Assembly (NCBI RefSeq): GCF_000764305.2
Contig: NW_025944227.1
Location: 1 to 64,000 of the forward strand
Direction of reading: 5' to 3'
Length of the DNA: 64,000 nt
Source of the DNA: Hyalella azteca
Taxonomy: Eukaryota; Arthropoda; Malacostraca; Amphipoda; Hyalellidae
Shown here one piece after another: positions 46,956 through 58,900 of the stretch. The translations under genes were made by a program, and so were the position numbers. The notes below the pieces were generated by a model. It saw only the letters and a program-made list of their open reading frames with translations, had not been told where the DNA came from and searched no databases. Positions within the stretch are counted from its first letter, which is position 1; every line of letters begins with the position of its first letter.

Positions 46956-49900
46956 CTAATATCCATCAATGACCAGCCACTTTTCGTTTAGCTGTCTAAT
47001 CTCCTTACTTAATATTGGATTACGAACCCTGAGCTTCACTTCTATTTTGCCTCCGACCATCTTTTTCCGTTCGTCACTCAGCTGAAAAAGAACAAAAATC
47101 ACCAATGTTTTCACCATGAACTTGACTGATAAGTTGTAATGAGCAAACATTTTAAGAGTATTATGATAACTTCACCAACTAGTTCTTTCAACTTACATCA
47201 AATGAATCGTGCAGCGTACAATGGTTCTCCAGAGCGACTAAGGGGACTTTGGCACAGCCCACGATGGTGTCTCTTGAAAACCATCCTCTGCGTGAGGGAA
47301 CGGGGCGTTAACAAGTTTTATTGGTCAATTATTTGTATTGCACGTTACCTGGGACAGATATTCGAAATTTGACATTTTAAAACCAGCACTTAATTTATGC
47401 AATAGGAATCGGGAGTGACGATCAATTGATATTTTTTGGCTATTCGAAAATTTAAAGCATAACGTTTTTTAAAGAGCATTTATTATTTTGCTCAGTTAGT
47501 CCATATGTTTACCCCTTGGCATGGACGGTGAGTTTGACGCTATGGCGCTTAAAGCACCGCGCCAACGCGCGCGTCTTCCGGTCGATGCTGAACAGAGTTT
47601 TGTGGTTATATTCTGGGTTGTTGGTGTCCTTAACCACACCAGTCCTGTCCACGGGGCAGTTTTCCTATGTAAACAGAAATTCAATTTAATCTACAAATAA
47701 ATTTAAACCTTGTAAATCCATAAATCCACTCATAGATGATCGCAACAACAGAACAGTTTGACTGCGGCACCAGGGACATAGCGCGTAGTTTATAGACGTT
47801 CAAGTTTTAAACTGCTGTACTCACGGACGGGTAAGGAAACTCAATTTTCACATAAGTATCGACGTCAGTTGGATTCTGCACGTTATAATTAATGCCACGC
47901 ATCACTGTAACTTCGCAGTCACTGTCGTTTAGATCCGTATTGCATCTGAAAAAAAAATCTAGGTACAGCACTCACAGGTGATCGGGGGCACACAAGAAAG
48001 GGATATTACTAATGAATTTGTAAAATTGTGTACATTAGTCCCTACAACGCATTTTGCAATGGCACAGATGTTTAAAATAATTAAAATTTGCTCACGGCAA
48101 TAATTACATACATCGAGCATCTATTTAACATACTTTACATATAGCGCACATTGTGTTGTTTTGTCGGTAGAAGCACATGTAAAGGACTGAGCCTTGTACG
48201 AATTTGTGCACAAGTTTCACTCGGTCACTATGGTCTACACGTGAAATAATTATCGTCAAATAGGCTCCGCACGTGCAATCATTATCGTCGAATAAGCTCC
48301 ACACGTGCAATCATTATCGTCATAACGGCTCCACACGCGCAATGATTATCGTCATATAAGCGCCACACGCGCAATCATTATCGTCATAAAGGCTCCACAC
48401 GCGCAATCGTTAACGTCATATAGGCTCCACACGCGCAATCGTTAACGTCATATAGGCTCCACACGTGCAATCATCGTCATATAGGCTCCACACGCGCAAT
48501 CATTATCGTCATAAAGTTTTATAGGTCGATGCTGAGCAGCGTTTTGTGATTATATTGTAATATTGCGCGTGAAATTATTATCGTCATATGGGCTCCACAC
48601 ATGTAACTACTATCATTATGCATTTATTCTACATGCTGCGAGTTGCCACCAACAAAATTTATACAAACTCGACAATGGAGAAGCTTCGGTTTTCGTAGTG
48701 GCAGCGCGGAGGCTTGTCTCCTCGCTTGAAGGCAAGTCTTACGGCGTCCAGTTCCTTCTTCGTGTTCACAATGAGCTGCTCGAAGCGATTGCAGCTCGCC
48801 ACGTCCCCGACTGCTTTGAAGTGCTCGCGCGTTGTGGCGCACATCTGCCATCACATTCTTAAGTTTAATAAATTCACGACTTTCAACCCACTCTCCACTT
48901 CCTAACGGATTTAACTGTCCATGTGGCACATGTACATTAACTTTAACTGCATTTAGCACAATATCACTTTATGCCGTGTCACCTTGATTTGCTTGATGAG
49001 ATCCTCCTCAAGTTTGGTGTAGATGAGGACCAAGTCAGCTGGCGTGCTGGTCGCAGGCATATCACAGTCCTCGGCGTTGATGACCTCAAACGCGTCATCC
49101 ACAGACACTTCTCGGTTCAGACTTGGGCCTCCAGCAGCCTTCTCTTGAGGCGGCACTGGGATCTGGGAGGTAATATTTAATTAAAATCAGATGCTCAGTC
49201 AACCGTGAACAATTTGATGCCACTACATAACAGAACTAATTGCTAGTTGAAAAGTATAAATTACCAAATTATCCATCCAAGAATTCACGAAAATGTATCT
49301 GAAATCTATTAATATGACTTGAGTTATTATATTAATATTATTATCGAAAGTTATTTTCAAGTCGGGGTTTTGATATGAGTTGGTTAGGCAAAATGAGTTC
49401 ATAATGCGATAAGAGACGATATCATGACGATAAGAGAATTAATAGTGTTATACTCTCCTTTAACTAGCTACCTATGAAATTTATTACGACTCACAGTGTT
49501 CATATCTACAGGTAGTCCGGCAGCAGTTGCCTGAATTAGGTTATCAAAACCTTTGCTGTTGCGCAGATATTCTTTGGCTAGTTCTATTTCTCCTTTCTTC
49601 TTGGCCTCTAGAGCAGCCGCCTGAAAGAAAAATATTCCTTTAAATTCGTGAACCAAAAATATCTTACCAGCCTTCTGCATTAAATTATGATATTTCAACC
49701 GATATGTGACGACGACACAACGTTGACATAGATCTCATAGAGCATCGATGTCTGATGGATAAAAAATTCAATGCATAAGGTTTAAACCTAAAATCGAGTT
49801 GACTAAAAATAAAATGCAAGACAAAAAGTGAAGATAAATAAATGAATGCTCATACATCATATAAACATAGACCGTAAATTTTCAACAAGAGAGTAGAATA

Positions 49901-52900
49901 GGTATTCAAAATCCTGCATTGAACGCCCAGAAGCTGGAAACGGTTGTCCTTGTAGCAATGAATAAAACAAACACGCTTTTAGATACAACGTCAACAATAC
50001 AAAGTTCTGTGCGACCAACTTCTGTGTCTAACAATGCAGATGACATCAAAACTTCTATTCCTAGGTCATAGTTTAGTTGCGTATCATCTAATCAACAGGA
50101 CAGCGCTTTCTAAACTTCTGAAAGTTTTACATCACTTGAACCACTAAAATAGGTTTAGTTCTCATTGTAAAGAGTAAAATCACCTTACCTTGAACTGATC
50201 CTGTCGTTTGGTGAGGAGGGACATCTGGCGTTCCACGCGTGACTTCGGAGCAGCTCGCACTGAATGTATCAAGAACACATGTAGAAATATCGTTTATGGG
50301 AAATCCCGATATAATATTTTTAGACGAAATAAATACTGCATGCTAACCTGACTAAAGCTTGAGTCGAATACAATGAAACAATTCCGATTGATTTCGGAGG
50401 AGTAACTTCAGAAGGTAGAGTCAAATATAGAGGAGAAATTACCGTTCATTTTGGAGGAGTAACTCCAGAATACCAAGCCACATATTTTTGAAGAAATTAC
50501 CATTTGGTTTTGGAGGAGTAACTCCTGGAGGTTGTTGACGAGGTACTTTCGCTGGGGAATTACTATCACCACCGGGAGTTTGAGCCTGTGCAGGAAGAGC
50601 TGATGTAGGAGGCGTAGCTGGAGTAGTAACAGCCGCAATAGGAGTGGTAGCAGCAGCAGCAGCTGGAGTGGTAGGAGCTACAGCTGGAGTGGTTGGAGCT
50701 ACAGCTCCAGGCGCCGGTGTGACCACGCTGGCAGGGAGAGGTGCAAAACCTGGAAACAAAGATATACTGAACATGTGTTATATGCATCAAAACTCTTTAG
50801 TAATATTATACGAAAACATCACGGCAATAAGTTGTAATTTGAAGAAATCACCAAACTATGCTCCTCTATAATATTTTTTTGATTATCACTATTATATTTC
50901 TTGCACATAAAATAAATGAAAAATTACGGAAATACGTTATATAAACAGATTGGTGCGGCAGGTATGAAATTGAAAATCATTAAACTGATAACAATTCTCC
51001 GTAACAACTTGTTCCTGGACACCATTGTCAACATGCAGCACAGAGCACAGTAGTAAAAGGTAGTGGTAGTGCAGTGAAAGGTAATGGTTGTGCAATAAGA
51101 GGTAATAGTAGTGGAAATAGGTTGATGCAGTATAAGGCAATGGTCGAGCAGAAGGTAATGAAGGTGTAGTGAAAGGGAATAGTTAAATAACATGAGGTAA
51201 TAGTTGTGGAAATAGGTTGACGCAGTATAAGTCAATGGTCGAGCAGAAGGTAATGGCTGCTGACCAGGTGGTGATGGCAGGTCACCGTACGCCACAGGCT
51301 TGCCCAGCTTGTGGCGTTTGATGGCATCGTCGTACTGTTTGATGATGCGGTCGTTCATCCGCTCCTTGCGCCCGTTGCCCTCCGACTGCCAAATACAAAT
51401 TCTTGACAAACGAATAATAAAACATCGCTTATTTGGCTCTTGAAGTACTTATATCATAAATCTGCTAAAATCAAACGGTGAGCATGAATTCAAAAAGAAA
51501 TAGTAGATATGATAGTAGATAGCCAAGTAGATATGATGAATGTACCAAGCGTTTTCATTACTTCAAAATAAAAATTTTTGATAAAACTATTATTTTAATT
51601 TAAATTTTTAATAAAAATAAACTTTTTAATAAAAATTGCTTTTAGGCATCATGAGCCATGCGTAATACGAAGATTTCTAATGAAATTCCTATTTGGAACC
51701 AACATCAAGTTAACAGTGAAATTGTAGCAACTGAAGACGTGAAAATTGATGGTTTAACTTCAACGTCACGCTCAAGAGGTTTATGAAGGAAATTCATTGA
51801 TGCAATATCAATCAATCAACTATCAGTATCAGATGACCTCTACAACGCGACATCTTTATTTAATGTCATATAAAATAAATGTTTCATTTTTTATTGCACC
51901 TAAGCTTGCATAACGCATTAAACATGCGTACACATAAATTTTATTACACACAAGGCATAAAATATGCGTAATATGTTATCAACTTTCTTTCTTATGGACA
52001 TTAGAAAGTTATACTTTAGCTTTCTCGAGTTGCTCGACGTATTTCGCACGCCGGTCTTGTAGAGCGTCAAGTATTGAACCCGGCGGTACAGGCGGAGGCT
52101 CGGGGACACTCTCGAACTCTTCACTCGCTGAAATAAGCAAGAGCTTACAACTTAGAGAGAAGTAGGAGCTTTGTTTAAATCGATTATATAGATCAGAGGC
52201 AAATATATAAAAACATCGTTAAGGTAATAAGACTTAAGTTAGTTAGTCTAAGAGTTCAGTCCTCATTAACACCTGCAGGAGCGGGAGCAGGGGCGGCGGT
52301 GGTGGCGTTCACGGTAGGGGTGGCGGGAACTGATGTCGTCGTGTGAGCTGATGGAAATTTGGGCCGTTGTTAGCAGGATTGGTCAGGCCAAATCAACACA
52401 GTGATTTATATTAAAAATTCTGTTTGAAGAAAGAACCAACGTAAAATATTTATATATTGCAAAAAGCAGACCTCAGTACAACGGAAATGTTTTCATTTCT
52501 CTTTCGAAACACTGGTTGCACAAGTGATTACAATTTCAACGAGATACTCCAGACCATAGTTTCTCAAACATTTGTGATCAAATAGCCATGAGAGGCTCCG
52601 TACAGTCACCGCTGAACAGCGTATTAGAACCTAATGCCAGCAGTAGCATTAGCAAATATTACTAGCAGCATTTTGTTTTCCATAAAGCACTAGTAGTCGA
52701 CGCATCAAGCGTGTATCGTTGTAGTGTGTATTTAACGGAGGGCCCTTAGGACCTTGTGGGTGGCGAGAGGCAACAGTTGCACATCGTTGCCATATTATCT
52801 TGTGTTAGGCAGTGAACTTTATTGTCAGGTGAAAAAAAGAAGATAAATTCGTTCCTGAAACCGAATGTGTTCGCGTAGCAACTGCAAGGCCATCATGAAC

Positions 52901-55900
52901 TACAGACTGGGAAATAGTCTGCTGGACTCTAAATAGAAAAGAAAGTATGGCCCCAGGACTAATGTGATATGCGCACGGTATGTAAATTAAATACAATGCT
53001 TTTATATTGTATTTCATGTTTAATGTTCAAGAATTATCTGTGTAAGTAATGTTCATGTTATAATGAAAGAACATGAAATAATTTACTGTAAATTTCTTCA
53101 GCTGTTATAACTGGGGACAATCTTACTTTGTTATCATGAGATGATATAATTTCATCTTAGTTCATTTGAAGTCAAACCGAAAACTAAAACTAAGTATCAT
53201 ACTTTTAGACTAATACCTATTTTTTTTTAATAAATCGAAAACGCACGGTTTCAGTAAAAGCCAGGGCGTGAGGCAGAGACGACGTAGAGGCTTTTCTTAA
53301 AGGGGCATCCCGGGCTTCGGGCACTTCAAAACTTTTGTTGGCTGCAGGCCTACTAGGAAATTCAGGCGGGGGTAAATTTTCCCTCGGGGAAGCAGGAGTC
53401 GGGGTAAAAGTCGCGGGGTCGGAAGGCGCTGGAGTGAAATGTTCGGGGCTGAGAGGTCCCGTGGGAGTAGCAGCGGGGGTGGGAAGTGTGGGGGTGACGG
53501 CACGAGACGCACTCCTGACCACCACTTCAGGAGGGATGTCCTCTTCGTTGATTGCCTTACCGGCCTCCAGGCTCTTCTTCATCTGGTATAGGGTTTTGAG
53601 GCCTCGACTGAATCTGGAATTCAACGATTTGTCAACAAAGTTGATGATTGGTAAGAAAACGGGAAGATTATTCAACATTTTCGACGACTTTCTGGAGATC
53701 AAACGTTTTAATTTAATTTTAAATCATTGTCATAGTAACTCTTCAACAATCTCAGGAATAAATAACTCAATTTAGTTAGAAACAGAGAAAAGGCATTATT
53801 CCGTAAGTCAGCATTGTTTTCACTCAACAAAATACTAACACTGTTTTTCGTTCTTCACTGATATTCTCGATGAATAAAGTTGGAACTTCAGCCATTAAAA
53901 GTAGGAAAAACGTGTTCAACTTTAACCAATGACGTACATTCTAAGCGCCAGCACCGACACCCCTGCGGCGGCCGGTGAGGGGCGCTGGATCACAGGGGCG
54001 TTGCGTGTTGGCTCTCTGGGGGCCACGCTTGTTGGTTCAGGGGCCGCTGTCTCGCTCAGCCCCAGCAGCTCGTCCTGTGGGCAATGGGTGCTGAACATGG
54101 TGTTCTGTACTGTATACAGAGCGTACTGTACTGTATAAATTGTCTAATTTATTGTACCTATATATAGCATACAGGGCCTATACTTTCAAAAAGAGTTAAG
54201 AAATTAAGAAATCGTAAGTTCATCAGCCAATCATTGACGGCATTTCAAGCAAAATTCACCAACCATAGACAAGAAAATTGAGCGTAAGTACTTACGTTTA
54301 CTTAGCGAGTTTTGAAAGTATGGCCCCTGTACTGTACGGTATACATAGTGTACTGTACAGTATACATAAATAGTGTAGAGTACTAAATATGTAGTGTACT
54401 GTGAAGAAAAGCTTTTTCCTGAGCCTTCTCTACTGGGTAGCGAAGAAGTAACACATAGGAACGTATCTCATCTACCCGACATTTCTATTTATTTGACCGC
54501 CCCATTTAATGCACCAAGTAACACAGTGTACAATGCAGTGTAAGAGATATTATGAATGAAATGGGGAGCCAACAGCGTTGTATTTAGGCAATGAAGATTG
54601 TTAATATGAATTGTTTTGAGCCGTCTCGTGCATGCAATGCGGAACAAGCCTAGTGCAGGATCTAGTGTAAGAAAACAAATATTTTGGGTGGCATTCATAT
54701 TTATTTATGAGCAGGTTGAGTAGTTTCCAGTTCTCTAAATCGTTCAAGGAAAGTTGTTAGGAGCTAAATTACACACGGAAGATAGACCACTGATCACGAA
54801 CATTGAATGCTATCAATGCCTCAAAATAGACAAATAGATATTTTAAATATTGAAGCACGTCATATATATTTGTGACGATGAGCTCACCATTAGAGCAGGA
54901 TCGTCCTCATCGTCTGACGTGACTTCAACGTCGTAGTTTTCTGAGAGGCATTCAGTAACCATGTTGTCCAGCTGCCGTAGACCTTCTGGTAGCACCGCTC
55001 TCTCCTTGTCTCTAGTGACTTCTGCTCAAAAAAACTAACCTGAGAAGTTGAAAGTAATTAAACCGCCTAGTAATTTCAACATATAACAGTATAACAAAAT
55101 AAAATTTGAATCTAACATGCACGTAATTGGGAATGCATACTTCGGATGTCACGAGAATTATCGAGTTTCACCTATTATAATTGCACCTGTATGCAAAAGT
55201 GACCTCGTTAACGAAAATTAATGTTAATTAACGTTAAGCTAATATAGTCACAATGAGGATAAAAGTGACACTAAATGTGGCACATATAGTATAGTAGTAT
55301 AGTATCTTCGGCATTGAAAAATAGGCCTGCATAAGCCTGTCGCCGATTCTTGCACTTTTCTTGACTAGACTGGCCTTTTGATCATATCTTTTCAACGGAC
55401 GGTAGATTTAAAATCGATTCTAGATTTCAGTTGTTCCGTAGGATACGAGGCATTTTAAGACATATGACAGGTAACGAACGAGAATAAATCTCCAATCGAC
55501 CAACAAATTATAATGTCATTTTTAGGAACAAAAAGAAAACAATTAGAACAAATGCAAAAAAAGGCTAGAAGCGTTTACGTTGTTGCTTAGGAGGTCTCGG
55601 TGGAGGAGGGGCGTCCTCCTCCATGAGGGCGAGCAGCTCAGCCTCCAGTCCTTCGTCAGCCTTGTCGTCCACCAGGTCCTCCAGTCCACCCACGCCCAAA
55701 AGACCCATCTGAAAAATAAATATAACTCAGTCCTCACTGCAGTGAGTGACAGAGCGCGCATTTTCTCGTCGACGAAAACGTGAAGTCACGGACGGACAGA
55801 CGGACATGGCGAGCACAATGGTGCATTTTTTTCATAAAGGAGAAAATGCGCTAAAAACAAGGCTTTGTTTATGGATACATTAATGTATCCATATTAATGT

Positions 55901-58900
55901 AATATTGATACATTAATAGAAGCAATGATATTCGTGACTAAAGGCCAACCTAGGTACGCGGTGGTCTATTCCTCCAACGCCTACGAAGCCCATCTAAAAT
56001 AAATTAAAGCTGAATTAAAGAATGCACTGATTATGTTAGTGACGATACTTATGCCTACAGGTCCGGCAGTGAGGATTACAGTTAGTATACAAAAAGTTAA
56101 TTATCAGTATACAGACATAAATTACAATATATATAACAGTAAAATTTGAATATGTATTTGCAAATGAAAGATTGTATTACTTTTGCTGATGCCCAACAAT
56201 AGTAGAGATTTTAGTCATAGTACAAATCAACAAATGTAAGATTGCGTTCACAACTACACAAGAAAAAAATTACCATGGCTTCTGTAGCTCCAGTAGGTTC
56301 TAAAAAATTCAGCGATAATATTCTTGTAATCATTTTATAACTAATTCATTTATTGGGAATCTTAATTGTATATTAAATATTAATACGAAAGGTAACATAG
56401 CATACTTGTGCAAGACGTGCGTCATCAGTTGTGTGGGCTGCTGGAAATTTGGGCCGTTGTTAACAGGATTGGTCAGGCCAAGTCAACACATTGTGAATTA
56501 TATTATAAATTCTGCTTGAAGAAAGAACATATGTATAATATTTATATATTGCAAAAAGCAGACCTCAGTACAACGGAAATGTTTTCATGTATCTTTTGAA
56601 ACACTGGTTAGATGCAATAGTTATTACAAATTCACGAGACCAAAGTTTCTCAAACATTTGTGAACGAATAGCCATGAGAGGCTTCGTACAGTCACCGCTT
56701 AGCAGTGTACAGTCACTAGCAGTCGGGGCATCAAGTGTGTATCGTTTGGATTTAACAGTGGGATCTTAGGCCCTTGTGGGTGGCGAGAGGCAACAGTTGC
56801 AAATCGTTGCCAGATTATCTTGTGTTAGGCATTGACTATATATGTACCAACTATATTACCAAGTGAAAAATAATATGATAAATTAGTTTATAAAACCGAA
56901 TGTGTTCGCGTAGCAACTGCAAGGCCCTCATGAACTACAGACTATGAAATAGTCTGCTGGACTCTAAATAGAAAAGCTTCACGACTCGAGACTAAATTCT
57001 GAAACTAATTATAGAGTGACTTTCTTTAACTTTCACTTTCACCCTTTTTTATAACATTTATACAGATATCAATTATATCTGTCAGTTGCAGGTGGCTCAT
57101 ACATTTAACAAGAATTACCTACAGGTTATCATCAGTTAAAAATTTCCTGAGATGATAAAATAACCAAAAACAAATAGACCATTTCTAGAGATTCTAATAA
57201 GATTATGAAATAAATTGACCACTCCCAGAAACTATAATAAGGTATGAAAAACCTTATAACTTTATTATAGAATACTCATAAATGTATAACATGATGAATA
57301 TTAGGTACTATAAATAAATTGACTATATACAAAAATTACAGACTATGTTATGAGTATAAAAAGTGTATAACATGATTTATAATAAAAGTATATAATAAAT
57401 GTACCAGTAGCAGGCGAGGGCGGCAGTGACGTCATGTCAACAGGCTCGCCCCTGAGGGCGGCGTCCAGCAGCGGCTGCAGCTGCTTGGCCGTCCTGAAGA
57501 AGGCGACGGCGGCGGCCTGATCCCCGCGCTGCTTAGCGTCCAGCGCCGCGAGCTTGTAGGTCTTCTGAAGCTCTTGTAACTTGTGTGTAGGGCTCTCCTG
57601 CTCACGCATTTAAACNAACTCAATTTAGTTAGAAACAGAGAAAAGGCATTATTCCGTAAGTCAGCATTGTTTTCACTCAACAAAATACTAACACTGTTTT
57701 TCGTTCTTCACTGATATTCTCGATGAATAAAGTTGGAACTTCAGCCATTAAAAGTAGGAAAAACGTGTTCAACTTTAACCAATGACGTACATTCTGGATC
57801 ACCTCAATCATAACCTATACAAAACCTTTAGAGCCTTGTGCATTAAATACAAGCATTTTTTAATATTTATACTACTTATATACATTCAATACTTCAGTAC
57901 CGGTATACTAAATGTTCGCACCGTTTTGCCCTGGATAACGAATGAGAACCATTCTTGATCACCTCAATCATAACCTATGCAAAACCTTTAGAGCCTCTAG
58001 CATTATATACAAGCATTTATTAACATGTATACTTCTTATATACATTTAATACTTCAGTACTAAATGTTCGCACCGTTTTGCCCTGGATAACCAATGACAA
58101 CCATTCTTGATCACCTCAATCATAACCTATACAAAACCTTCAGTGCCTTTAGCATTATATACAAGCATTTATTAACATGTATACTACTTATATACCTACA
58201 TTTAATAATTCAGTATCCTAAATGTTCGCACCGTTTTGCCCTGGAAGGTTAGTGTGGCAAAGTTACTGGAGTTTTTCGATTACATAAATTTAATATACAT
58301 TCAATACTAAATGTTCGCACCGTTTTGCCCTGGAAGGTTAGTGTGGCAAAGTTAATGGAGTTTTTCGATTACATAAATTTAATACTTAATTACTAAATGT
58401 TCGCACCGTTTTGCCCTGGAGATCTCGTTGTCGCGGTTGGCTTGAGCCTCGGCGCGCTCGTAGTTGTCTATCCTGGCATTGAGTAGCGCCAGCACCGACA
58501 CCCCTGCGGCGGCCGGTGAGGGGCGCTGGATCACAGGGGCGTTGCGTGTTGGCTCTCTGGGGGCCACGCTTGTTGGTTCAGGGGCCGCTGTCTCGCTCAG
58601 CCCCAGCAGCTCGTCCTGTGGGCAATGGGTGCTGAACATGGTGTTCTGTACTGTATACAGAGCGTACTGTACTGTATAAATTGTCTAATTTATTGTACCT
58701 ATATATAGCATACAGGGCCTATACTTTCAAAAAGAGTTAAGAAATTAAGAAATCGTAAGTTCATCAGCCAATCATTGACGGCATTTCAAGCAAAATTCAC
58801 CAACCATAGACAAGAAAATTGAGCGTAAGTACTTACGTTTACTTAGCGAGTTTTGAAAGTATGGCCCCTGTACTGTACGGTATACATAGTGTACTGTACA

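Noticed and set aside
53944..54138. Functional second copy of CC2D1 exon 5
   Set aside because: It lacks the exon's 3' part and donor; the complete version is at 58615-58407.
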